From Mactra quadrangularis (lineage: Eukaryota; Mollusca; Bivalvia; Venerida; Mactridae), in contig CM046299.1 in NCBI GenBank assembly GCA_025267735.1, forward strand, positions 32,812,887-32,876,886: DNA of 64,000 bases, written 5' to 3'. This document shows, one piece after another, positions 10,620 through 21,186 of the stretch; the first letter of the stretch is position 1, and the number at the start of each line of letters is the position of its first letter. The notes under the pieces were generated by a model. The model did not search any database, was not told the DNA's origin, and worked only from the letters and a program-made list of their open reading frames with translations. The position numbers were made by a program, and so were the translations under genes.

Positions 10620-10992
10620 GGTCCAATACGTTGGTGGTTGATAATAGACAAGTTCTCACATAGATAAATTGTTGATAACATCGAATAGTACAATGGTAAT
10701 TTTGCTGGGCAAATTACCATGAATACAAAGGTTGGTTGAACAAACAGATGCTTCTAGAAGAACACCAATGTGACAACTAAATTTTATTGACAATTGGTGG
10801 GTCCAATAACTAAGCAAGAAATACCAGAAGAAAGAACATGATTCCATAAATAACAATAAACCAAATAAAGCTGACAATAAGCAATGCACTTTTTTATTGT
10901 ATCAATAGTAATTTATAATAAACTCAAATGAATGATTTGATGTATATTCAGAATAAAGTATATCAAATCCAAAAAATCAAATTTACACAAAA
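10620..10992. other. No gene seen
   Basis: AT-rich. A short hairpin GGTAATTTTGCTGGGCAAAT near 10695 is the only structure. A 77-codon minus frame at 10656-10889 has no recognisable motif. Confidence 0.35.
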
Positions 10993-11609
10993 ACAAGAGC
11001 TGTCAGTAGAGACAAATGGCTCGACTAAGTAAATATTTGTCACATAGTTGATGATAAGGTACATTCATATTTTAAAATGAACCAAAACAAATTTAAAGTA
11101 AAACAATTTTTTTAAAGTTCAAGGGCAGATAATTCTGAAAAAAATGTATTTAGAGGAATGAACCTAATCACATGAGTGTGTAGTTGATAATAATGAACAT
11201 ATATCCAAATTTTGAAGTAAATGAAAATAAAACAGTTGCAGTAAAAACAAACATTTTATTAAAGTTCAAGGGCAGATAATTCTAAAAAATGTATTTGAGT
11301 TATGAACCCATTCACATGAGGTGTGGTTGATAATAGGAATATATATTTTAAATTTGAAGTTGATATCTTACGATATTTGCAGTAAAAACAAATTTTTGAA
11401 AGAAAACTTAGAAGAAGAAGGGGGATAAATCTGAAAAAAGATGTATTTAGAGTTATGAACCTTGTCACATGAGATGTGGTAGATAATAAGGGACATATTA
11501 TTTAAAGTTTGAAGCTGATACCTTGAGAAACAATACTTTACTGCACGAAACTTTAATCAGAAATATGGAGCTGACGCCACACTTACGCAAGGGCGAGTGA
11601 AAAGCTCAT
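10993..11609 (+). repeat. Mollusc-type dispersed repeat with ~155-bp internal tandem units
   Basis: It opens with ACAAGAGCTGTCAGTAGAGA and GGCTCGACTA. About three tandem units follow, each with AAAGTTCAAGGGCAGATAA, GAATTATGAACC-like text, CACATGAGRTGTGG and TTGATAATA. It closes with GCTGACGCCACACTTACGCA and AAAGCTCAT. I recall this head-units-tail layout as widespread in bivalves (memory, not a search). No coding capacity is visible. Confidence 0.6.
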
Positions 11610-12725
11610 AATCATTTATATGCTCCCTTGTACATACTTTTGAATGAGTTGTGTATAAAAGATTATATAGTAAATACATTGCATGAAACAGACTGTCAAA
11701 ATGATTTATCGTAATTTGACAAAATATTTTACCTACAAAATGGCAATAAAATTATTTTAAGTTTTGTTTAATGGTTTTCATTTCAGAGTCTGATTAAAAC
11801 AACCAACTTGGAAAATACTCGCATTTAAAAATGGTTCAGTGAAAATCGAAACGGTTAAAAACCTTTAGAATTCGTATTGCAATTGCAATATTAAACGGTA
11901 AATAGGTTAACCATTACACTCCTACTAATTAAAAGAAAGATTCTGGACAAATATATGTTTGACATTTAACATGACCTTTGTCTGGACAAATATATGTTTG
12001 ACCTTAAAATGACTTCGAACTAGAAGCTATAAGCTGTGATCTGACACACAACTCATAGTTAGGTAATGATGAAATTTTGTGCCAGGTCTTAAACAATCCA
12101 TTGAATAATAAGGAAGTTATGGCTGTGACACGAAAGCAGGGGCAGACAGTTTGATTAGGCCATGCCAAATTGAAATTATGTTAAGCGTCAACTCAAATTT
12201 GACAAACCTTGGTACCTATTCACAAACCGAAGCCAAAAACACAAATATATTTTTACGGCAAAAAACAATGCATTGTATATACTTTTCAATGGAATAACCT
12301 CCTAATATGAAACAATTGTCTGAATTTAATATTAAATGACTTGTGTTTTTCCCCACATAAAACATATATTGTATTAATGACGCAATGTTGATAAATTGCG
12401 TATGATGAATAACGTCGTTGCCCAACACAGTTTTCCCTGAATTAAATTGTCGTATCGAATCCCGTAACATCGAAGTTATTTAAGAACATTTTACCTACAA
12501 TTTTTTTTATTTTGATTGAGGACTCTGCTTAACACAATTCCGATATGGTATGGCCTTACCTAAAGCCCCCAAAAGCAAAGCTTCTTTGGAGGCATGGAAC
12601 TTGAATAATTAGCAGTCTTGTCATCTCAATATGGCAAATAGTTCTAAAAGAAAAAAAAACATTATGACACTCCCAGTTGTTTTTCACAAAAATCACAAAA
12701 TGTTTTTCACAAAAATCACAAAATG
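11610..12725. other. No gene seen; two short tandem duplications
   Basis: TCTGGACAAATATATGTTTG occurs at 11941 and 11981 (period about 41). A 22-bp word built on TTTTTCACAAAAATCACAAA is duplicated head to tail at about 12679-12723. An 84-codon minus frame at 12216-12470 has no motif I recognise. Confidence 0.4.
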
Positions 12726-13939
12726 TTAAATTTTATGGAACCCATGGGATTCTTTCAAGGCCCTAACCATTAAGTCCGACAAAGTATCAGTCTCTCTAGG
12801 CAGCCAAATTTGAAGAGCACGTGTTGATGTATAAGGCAACCTACACAACACAGTTTCTTGGTTAAAGAACATCACCTCAATTTTCTTTGAGAACCCTAGG
12901 ACTGGAACAGTATCTGCACCAGAGATGAAAATCATCAGCTCCTGAAATGTTACGGGAACAGCTTCATCTGCAAACAATATGGAAGTGTTGGAAATTATAA
13001 CAGGTCCACAAAAATGCAAAAAATACTAGCGAAAACCTCTTCACTCATGCATGTGTCAATGCATATCTCAAATCATTCAAACTGTTGAGTTGTTGAAGAT
13101 ATTCTATTTAAGTTTTCATGGACCAACAAATAGGAATGGACGATATATTTGCAGTATACTGGTTATTGCAGTATAATCTATTAAGATATGATATTTTTTT
13201 TAAATACAGGTTTTTGATATGCATTCAATATGTTGACTTTTGAGTAAGGCTCGGACCAATTTTCTGGATGTAAAATATAAAAAAGCAAAATATAAATCAA
13301 GAATAAATAATAATTATTATTTCATTTGACTTTAGATCCATTTTTGATGATATATCAAGCTATTTTTTTGTTTTTCATTATTACAGGTATAAATGAATAA
13401 AATGTGGTTATTGATTTAAAAATGTTTTATGCACAATCAATAGCTCAGTAAACATAAGTGTGTAGGGGTGTATATAAACAAAAAACTGTATTATATGTTT
13501 GACAAAACATATATTGCAATACATATCACAGATTCCAATGAAATATGGCAGTATAATTTTTACCCACCAACATAAACATGGTAAACAGACAGACAGCAAT
13601 TATAAAGCTCAATTTAAGGTACAAGCCCATTTTACCAGGTACATGTAGTAATGTACACTATAAATCTATTTATTGTTATGATTCATATATAAACAAACCT
13701 TCTATATCCTGAAGGAATATCTCCCATCCATAAACTGTTTTTTCTCCTCTGCTCTATACAGGTTTGACCCCTCTTCTGATCTTTTGAATACATATAATAC
13801 ATCAAAGTCAACTTTTCTTGTAATCATGTTCGGTTTTTTACAAAACATTTGGTTATACTGGTCTTTATTTGCTTTTACCAATTCCCAGGCTTCCAACGTT
13901 TCCATTCCCTGGATGAACTGATTGATCTCAGCAGAAGTT
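12726..13939 (-). pseudogene. Two-exon fragment of a HECT-type E3 ubiquitin ligase (G2E3-like)
   Basis: The upstream exon (13939-13699) starts after the acceptor TTAATTACAG and reads EINQFIQGMETLEAWELVKA, then GSNLYRAEEKKQF. A one-base frameshift near 13720 is needed to reach the conserved WEIFLQDIE before the donor at 13698. The intron spans 13698-12968. The last exon (12967-12726) starts after TTGTTTGCAG. Joined across the split codon it reads DIE|DEAVPVTFQEL, exactly the phase expected. It continues ELMIFISGADTVPVLGF, RLPYTSTRALQIWLP and ALKESHGFHKI, then stops. HECT ligases pass ubiquitin through a Cys in STC; here that position is Arg (TST-R). The family has been spread by mobile elements in fish and invertebrates (recollection). 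Upstream HECT exons are not visible. A dead gene fragment, possibly transposon cargo. Confidence 0.75.
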
Positions 13940-15181
13940 CTGTAATTAAGACAATAAAAATGAATCTACAGTGTAACATGCAGTAAAAGTGGCCAGCAAT
14001 GGGCAGAAAATGCAACATTCTTTGCACAAAGAGGTCATTCACTGGTTCGGTGTTTTAGTAGCTCAACAGCAACAATGTCAAACACTGATTTTTCAGTGTA
14101 ATCAATTCTCGTTGTGCAATAAACATTGTATAAAATATAAATTAATGGTGTTATTTTGCAGTGGATTGACATATTAAATAAAGAAATGATTGTACATAAG
14201 ATAAAACCCATATTCCTATATTTTTAAGGGTCATGTATTGGTAACCAAAATTTTAATAATGAATAATAACACATGCGTAAGCAAGGACCTTTAAACTTAT
14301 TATAAAATCAATATTCGTGGCTTAAGTTTTTTTGTTATATGTTGTGAATAGGTGGATTGAATTGAATAGGTTGTTTACAAACTCACCACACTTAATTCGA
14401 AACTCTAATATTAGTTTTTTCCATCATAAGTTCAATACTCATGGTCACTGAAAATCATACAACATGGACTAAGTTAAGTAGTTCTTTGTACACACATCAT
14501 CATTTTAACTGTAAAAGTTTGTACCTCATGGAAAAACTTAAAATTTTGAACTCTGGATAAAGTCTATTCACACCAAATTATCAAAGAGCAATTTTGATTG
14601 GCTGTTTTTATAAACATTATATGATTATGCAATTTGTTTCATGACACTTAATAAATTTCAAGATTATAACATCACTGTCAACCCTGATGACATGTACAGG
14701 TAAATTGGTGTTTTTGTATAAAAAAAAACAGGCTAACTATTGGCCATAAACAGCAGGTGATTGCTTATCCCAGTTGTAAAATAGAATAATTATTATTGAG
14801 AGAAAGCCAGAATGACTGCATATTGATACAAGCCAATACAGTGTATACTGTATAATATCAATTATGTAAAGTATTAAAAATATAACGAATAAGTATATTT
14901 ATAATTATATTCATGGACTAATTTGTCTAGTCTGAAGTTTGTCCAGTTTTATTTTCCTAGATTTCTGAATTCCATTTAGATGTCAATGAAATACCGTTTT
15001 ATTTGCTTCCATTAAAAAAATTCAGCATATTGAATTAAAATGCACACACTCATTATGGAGATTTACAGCACGAGCTTGGTACTAAATCTACAATATGAGT
15101 GTGTTTGAATTTTAATAGAGTTTGCAGAAATGTTTTAATTTACTAAAATAATCTTTAAAATTACTACCTGTAACAGATATA
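13940..15181. other. No gene seen; one hairpin
   Basis: Upstream exons of the HECT gene were sought on the minus strand and not found. AAATGCACACACTCATTATG near 15040 and CAATATGAGTGTGTTTGAAT near 15092 form an inverted repeat with a ~30-bp loop. Confidence 0.4.
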
Positions 15182-16478
15182 CGAGAGGTGTTCAACTTAT
15201 ATTTGAACAGATCTGAACTCTGATTCTGAAGCCTTTGGCCGAATTGTTTCCTCTAAAAATTGCTTTTTATATGTATTGTTATGTAAATAATCATGTTCTA
15301 TGAAACAAAATTATTTAAACTTATTTTATTAAACATATTTATAGCATGTTAGTTGACCACCCCAAAACATCATTCTTTAGAGTTTTACCACATTTTTTGC
15401 TCTTAGATATGGCCTGTTGGATGTGTTATAAATGTTATAATTACCTTTTGTATCCCAATAGCATGTGTAATTTGATAAAACAAAATTACGTCTTTTAACC
15501 AAAAAATATTCATTTTGTCATTAAAGACTTTAGTCCGAAATCAGTGTTTGAGAGCATATATCATACATTCATTAATTTTACATAATATATATTGAAATTA
15601 TTTTATTAAACATATCCTTATTAAATCTTTAATGTCCAAAGTGTGTAAATTGAAAGGAATGCAATAATCAATGATGTTTTAAGGGGTCAAAAAGTGATCC
15701 TTTATAGGGTAATTAAAAGTCAAGTAAGAGAAAGTCGTCACGTTTTGGTCAAATTTAGTAACGTATAAAACACTATATTTTCACTTTTTATAATTGAAGT
15801 TGCTAAATAATATAGTCATACACCAATTTCATAGACATGATTTGCTTAATAGTTGTAGTTACTTTGATATGACCATGTTTAGAAGTATTTACTTTAGCTT
15901 TCATAACTTGATATGACGTCACATAACATAAATATAAACGCCTCATTCAAAGCCTGTGTAGAGGTTTCGAAGTAGAACTTTGGGAATGTGTGTCTTTATC
16001 ACATGAACTAAACATATACATATATCAAATGAATTAGTAGTTGCAGAAACATTCATAAATAATGCTATTTATCATGTACTTGATCCAGCTCAAAGTTCAT
16101 TTAGATAATGTTGTTGTCAGACAAATAAAATGAAATTTCACGCACATTTCGAACTGCAAAGAACACGAAGAAGTAGAAATATACATGAACAAATTGTGAA
16201 AGAAAAGATTTTGCAAAATCTTATGGGATAAAGATGATTAACAACTTCTAAAGGGACCGTTTACTTTAGATTTTGCTATGTTCAAAACGCCAAAACTACG
16301 GTCCCTTCATTAATGTTTAATAACAGCCTTATGTCGTTTCAAATTTTTAATTGAAATATGCCATTCGATTATAGACAATCCACTTGTAACATATTCAAGT
16401 AAAATATGGATATTTATTGTCAGAAATTGATTTTTATCCCATCAAAAAAGTGTTCAAATATAAGTTGAACACCTCTCG
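15182..16478. mobile_element. 1.3 kb non-autonomous mariner-type element
   Basis: Ends CGAGAGGTGTTCAACTTATA and TATAAGTTGAACACCTCTCG are inverted over about 28 bp. They are flanked by TA (15180-15181 and 16479-16480). CGAGRGGTGTTCAA is a mariner-like terminus. The interior is AT-rich with no transposase frame. Confidence 0.8.
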
Positions 16479-16682
16479 TACAGTTTCTGTATGAGAAGGG
16501 CATACTCTTCCTTGGATGTTAGCGTCAATCTGTATATGTTTACAAGACCTAGGTCAATTAGCCTGTCTCCATGGTTTAGAAGAAACTGCTCTCTCTCTCT
16601 CGCATTCATTGCTAATAGCTCTCAGCTGAAGTTAAATAATAAACAATCCCTAGTATTACCGTTTGAAAGCTAGATAGTCTTG

Positions 16683-16725
16683 GAGCAGCCGCCCGGCTAG
16701 CTCAGTTGGTAAGTCTACTGATATC
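16683..16725 (+). mobile_element. Fragment of tRNA-Lys-type SINE head
   Basis: CGCCCGGCTAGCTCAGTTGG (A box) followed by TCTACTGAT matches the head of the SINE at 505-794. The B box and body are missing. Confidence 0.6.
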
Positions 16726-17580
16726 CCCATGCACTGACATCACCTTCACTGCCAAACCATCTTCATAAGATGAATGTGATTCCATCTACAATAGTTTTAT
16801 TAAATTTACAAAATAATGAAAGAAATTTATACCCGTCAAATTTTGTGTTGAAACTAACAAAGATTAACAAATGAACTGATCTTAGATGTATACTATCCTT
16901 ATAGTAATGCATTTCCGTTCCCAGGACGTGAAAATGTAGGAGTGCTTTTTTGACAAATAGGGGTTCCTCGAGACTATTGCCACTAACATAGGACACATTA
17001 GGTTCATGATTATAACATGACTTTCAATAAAAAGATGTATTATCATTAATACACATGTCGTGTATGTTTTTGTGTGTCTCCTTTTATAAATTATTGTATA
17101 TATATTGTCTATAGATCTTCATTGTTTTTTTCCAAGAGTTTTATGGACCCTTTTCAAATAACAAGTTCTCACACTAATGAATTCTCAAGGGTGGTTGCTG
17201 ATATTTTTTATCTTATTAACTTTAATCTATAATTGCGATCCCTTGGGCAAAGTCAATTTTGATCCTAAGTGCAAAACTTTAATAAACTATGAAAAGGTTC
17301 TTTACATGGCAAAAAAGAGGCTCTAACCTAATAGTTTTATCCAAAATATTACAAAAATGATTTCCTATCAATGACTTTATGTTAAACATAATTATGATCC
17401 CTGGAACAGGGACAAATTTGATCCCAGGGGCATAGTTTGAACAAACCTTATGTTTATGAATCGACAAGCCAAGTTTATTTATAGTGATCACGTGACCTGT
17501 TAGTAACGCGAAAAACAGTATAACAAGAATCTTGATAGCCCCTGGAAACAAGAACGATGTATTACAATGCAAGAAAAATA
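16726..17580. other. No gene seen
   Basis: Minus frames at 16763-16996 and 17279-17572 lack recognisable motifs. No clear repeats. Confidence 0.35.
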
Positions 17581-17581
17581 T

Positions 17582-17660
17582 GTAGCCTGACCGGGACTCG
17601 AATCCAGGAACTCTCGCTTATAGGGCGAGTGCTCTCACAACTAAGCTATCCGGCCGCCTA
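17582..17660 (-). mobile_element. tRNA-derived SINE head (degenerate tRNA-like)
   Basis: On the minus strand GGCCGGATAGCTTAGTTG (A box), CTCGCCCTATAAGCGAG (a 5-bp stem with a 7-base loop) and GGATTCGAGTCCCGG (B-box arm) follow tRNA spacing. Position 33 is C rather than T, the T stem has a mismatch and the acceptor ends do not pair. It is a SINE-type relic, not a working tRNA. Confidence 0.6.
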
Positions 17661-17700
17661 CATATCCTTCCTCTCATAATGTGAACAGATAGGTCAACCA

Positions 17701-18008
17701 GTAGCCTGTTCAATTACCCTAAACGTTCCAAAACGTTCCGTATTGATAAATTCGGAACTCCTCGGCCATTCGCTACGAATTATCTCGGACATATTTAGAC
17801 ACTATTTTGAAACTACCGGTATTGAAGTAAACAATTATACAATCGTTTAGGCAATGAGTGATGTTTTGTTTTTAGTCCACCAATTTGTAACATTACTCAT
17901 TGCCTAAACGATCGTATATTTGTTTATTAGATAAAATTATTCGCAGCGAGTTGCCGATGAGTTCCGAATGTATCGTTACGGAACGTTTAAAGTAATTGAA
18001 CAGGCTAC
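17701..18008. mobile_element. Foldback element, copy 2 (long palindrome)
   Basis: GTAGCCTGTTCAATTACC and its inverse TAATTGAACAGGCTAC bound 308 bp. Further inward, TTCGGAACTC/GAGTTCCGAA and CGTTTAGGCAATGAGT/ACTCATTGCCTAAACG also pair, so most of the element folds into one hairpin. Its ends match those of 24082-24290. Confidence 0.85.
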
Positions 18009-18657
18009 AGGTGTGCCACATATATTATAGGTCACGTAATTCCCCACACTGCTAAAGTTAAACGCGCATGTTTTTTAATGCAATTAACCAAATTATAAAA
18101 TAAAAATCCGACACTTTGATTAATGAAGGACGAATACTTTAGCAATTTCAATACTATAGTTTATGATAAATGAGGCTTACTTACTCTGTACGGCAACAAT
18201 GATCTAAATCAGGGAATTAGATGTTTCTGTCTTTAGAAATGAAAAACGCCATGATACTGCAGCACTCTGGGTAATGAAATGGGACAGAAAGACTTAGCTT
18301 TTGCGCGTGACCTTACATTGTCACAATAATTGTGCGCCTGAATTTGATATTTAGGGCCTATCGCAAATTCACTAGGCTTAGCGCCCAATAATCTTAGTTC
18401 GAACATTGCAATTTGATCAGGTTACTGGTTGGCGACCTACAAACTCAAACGTCCCAACAAATCCTACAGTACATGTAACTTCCCCCGCGAACAGGAAACA
18501 GGTAGTAATAATAAAACAAATAAAACACTTACCTCTTGAAGCCCTTTATAAAAACACGCTTACAGTAGTCCACTTGTCATGTGCTGTATGGTTACTCAGT
18601 ACAGCTGTGGAAACAAACAACGTGGTGAATATGGGTAGATCAGATATTACGCAATAT
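18009..18657. other. No gene seen
   Basis: The plus frame at 18406-18678 (90 codons) has no motif and runs into the terminal arm, so it is probably fortuitous. Confidence 0.35.
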
Positions 18658-19014
18658 CTATTTATAGATAAGTGGTAAGTGGTTATCTAGTTACGTTAAC
18701 TAGATAACCACTTAATTATCTAGTTAATTATCTGGTTAACTAGTTACGTAACTAGTTAACCTGTTATCACTTATCTATAATCGCTAAGTGGTAAGTGAAT
18801 ATCTAGTTACGGTAACTAGATAATCACTTAAATAACTAGATAATTAAGAGGTTAACTAGTTACGTAACTAGATAACCACTTACCACTTATACAAAATATC
18901 GCTAAATGGTAAGTGGTTATCTAGTTACGTAACTAGTTATCCTCTTAATTATCTAGTTATTTAAGTGATTATCTAGTTACCGTAACTAGTTAACCACTTA
19001 ACATTTAATTGGTA
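18658..19014 (-). repeat. Right terminal inverted repeat of the 19 kb element
   Basis: This is the reverse complement of 1-356 with only scattered differences, including the mirrored TATA box (CTATTTATAG, 18658-18667). It ends AACATTTAATTGGTA. The next six bases are AAATAA. Whether AAATAA also precedes the left arm would test a 6-bp target duplication. Confidence 0.85.
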
Positions 19015-19087
19015 AAATAATACACAATGGCAGTTCAAAGCACTAACTTGCATTTTTTTCCTGTTATGATCTTTTCTTTATTGTAAA

Positions 19088-19181
19088 AAATAACTAGTTA
19101 CGTAACTAGTTAACTACTTAATTAACTAGATAATTATCTGGTTAACTAGTTACGTAACTAGTTAACCAGATAATTATCTAG
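19088..19181. repeat. Extra cluster of CTAGTTACGTAACTAG palindromes outside the element
   Basis: Two more copies of the arm palindrome with GATAATTATCTGG linkers lie about 75 bp beyond the right end. They could be a remnant of another copy or an older end. Confidence 0.6.
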
Positions 19182-19290
19182 TAAGTTATGTGGTTATCTG
19201 GTGGCAGAAATATGCCACCATAGACCAACTTGTTGTTGCCTTAGTATAATAAATAACGTCAAATAAAACGTTCGAGTTGAAACTTTATCA

Positions 19291-19515
19291 ATGACTTGTC
19301 ATTTTGTTTACTTTTGTGTAACTAGTGCTCCGACATTTGTGGCGAGAGGGTCAAGTGATCGATCTCAGTTCACGCTACAAAAAGAGCACTTGATTTCGAA
19401 GAACTACTCAACAGTACTTTCACGTTCTCCTCGGCGGCGAAACATCATTGACGTAGATCAATGGCTGTATAGATACATGAAGATCTTTACACGCGTACAG
19501 AGTCGTCTGGGGTGA
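19291..19515 (+). CDS. Possible short coding exon, unrecognised
   Basis: The frame of 74 codons has balanced composition for this AT-rich region and ends beside a good splice donor (CTGGG|GTGAGT at about 19512). Its product contains a basic patch (RSPRRRN) and QWLYRYMKIFTRV. I recognise no family. A chance frame cannot be excluded. Confidence 0.2.
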   Translation: MTCHFVYFCVTSAPTFVARGSSDRSQFTLQKEHLISKNYSTVLSRSPRRRNIIDVDQWLYRYMKIFTRVQSRLG

Positions 19516-19819
19516 GTAATATTAACTGTGTGTAAAATTGTAACAGAATTTTCACGCCGTACATCAGTATATTAGAACAATACAATGTGGAACTATTTGA
19601 ATGGGGCTCCCACAGGAAATCTTCACCGCTGTAAAAACTTTTTTTCCCGATATCATTGTAATTTGATGTGCTTCTAATTTTTTATTTGGTTATATGAAAT
19701 TATTACATTATTATTTATTTAAACCTTTCTCTGTAATACACATGTTTGAAAAGTTGAGCCCCTTCATTAACCCCAAAAAGTAGATTTTGTAGTAAGCTTG
19801 CTATACTGATTTCTCAAAA

Positions 19820-20062
19820 ATGGCAAAAATAGTTGTTCTTCGAACAATTAAAAAACTAAGATCTCTAGAACTTACATGCTGGTTGGGTGTTCGTCGTTGT
19901 GTAGAACAATTAAACCGCATTAAAGAAGAACGAAAACAAGTAGACTTAGTTATAGAGCAATTGAAACTTGCTCAACAAACACCAGCCGTGTTGAAAGATT
20001 TAGCACCGATAAAGATTATAATCTGTATAAAAGAAGAAAGACAAATGCACATTAAATGGTGA
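19820..20062 (+). CDS. Hypothetical 80-codon ORF, helical and charged
   Basis: It starts at ATG in the context AAAATGG. The product is rich in Lys, Glu, Leu and Arg (RTIKKLRSLEL, EQLNRIKEERKQVDLVIEQL), giving a heptad-like pattern that could form a coiled coil. No family is recognised and no neighbouring exon is evident. Confidence 0.22.
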   Translation: MAKIVVLRTIKKLRSLELTCWLGVRRCVEQLNRIKEERKQVDLVIEQLKLAQQTPAVLKDLAPIKIIICIKEERQMHIKW

Positions 20063-21181
20063 AAACATACTACTTTTCAGGGCCACCCTCCTTTTGCTAG
20101 AAGAATGAATTCTCAATGTATCAAAAATAAAATCAAGTCTTACACGCACACACGCACCCCCCCATCACCCCCCCACACAGGGTGTTACAAAAAAGTTTAT
20201 TTTTCGCCTGGTACATTTCTTTTGTCCCAAATTTTGATAGTTTTCTCTCCCAAAATTCGGGGTTCTTTTGTTCGGCGACCTTATCTCATTTTTCAAAGAT
20301 TTTCGAGTACCACGGTTTAGGTTGTATGTACGGTTTATACGGTTGACCAACCGTATAAGCCGTGTATTCTGTATGAGACAGGCTTATAAGATAAGTAAAA
20401 TTTGCCATCGTTTATTTATTTATTTATCGACCCAGCAGTGATTCTTTACACCACCTTTAAAAAGTATTAAATTTCTTCAATGGATAATATCTTTTGACCG
20501 ATGTAAATAGTTGGACCACACAACTTAATGTTATATAAAGTTCAATTTTAATTGATAACTGGTAGAGTTGTACCGGTGGACATTAGGTTATACTCTAAAT
20601 GTCGTGTATAAGGTCATGCGTATTTATGTTCTTATAATAACGAACTTTCCACTTATTACATGCACATCATTGTACTTGTTTAAACAGACTATTTGACATT
20701 CGGAACTACCTCGGCGATCTTCTACGCAGATAAAGCTCGGATATCATAAAGTGAAAAAGTAGTATAAAATGGATTCCACAGAAGACGTGAATTAGATGGA
20801 ATTTGGTTTCTGTGGTAATATAGTCTGATCTACACAGAAATACGACGTATGAGACATTGTACTAATGAAATGTTTTGATAAAGCGTATAACAATGATATC
20901 ATTAAGTATTGACATGAAAATGACAGGTGGTCGTGTTTCAATGTATATGACATTGTAGACAATCCATTACCATTTTCTATGATTAAGACTTCTGAATGTT
21001 GCTTTATAGCTAATTAGCAGAATAGCAGGCCAACTGTTAGATGATATTGACTTTACGCGTCCCTGTATAAACAATAATAGAACTGCTTGCCAGGGAGTTA
21101 ATCGCCAGACCTTATAACCTGGTTGAGTTCTTACTACGTCTGATTTCCGTTGTATATCTTCGCAGATATTATATGCATATG
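20063..21181. other. No gene seen; low-complexity and a hairpin
   Basis: A CA/CCC-rich patch lies at about 20140-20180, a TACGGTTTATACGGTTGACC / CAACCGTATAAGCCGT hairpin at about 20330-20365, and (TTTA)n at about 20410. Confidence 0.4.
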
Positions 21182-21186
21182 TACAT

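Larger units (their letters stand above)
1..19014. mobile_element. Large (~19 kb) DNA transposon with ~356-bp palindromic inverted arms
   Basis: The first ~356 bp reappear as a near-exact reverse complement at 18658-19014, so the interval has the form of one transposon with very long terminal inverted repeats. A decayed DDE transposase sits just inside the left arm and reads inward. The right arm ends ...AATTGGTA, so the outer end would read 5'-TACCAATT. The window opens at CCAAT, so the first two bases and the left target duplication are off the window. TAY...RTA ends and an IS3-like integrase fold would suit the IS3EU superfamily, but that assignment is from memory and is inference. The interior is full of younger insertions and carries a HECT gene fragment, so much of the length is probably secondary. 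Confidence 0.68.

Noticed and set aside
17582..17660. Functional tRNA gene (anticodon TAT)
   Set aside because: C at position 33, unpaired acceptor ends and a T-stem mismatch; it fits a SINE head.
18406..18678. 90-codon ORF as a gene
   Set aside because: It runs into the terminal inverted repeat and shows no family features.
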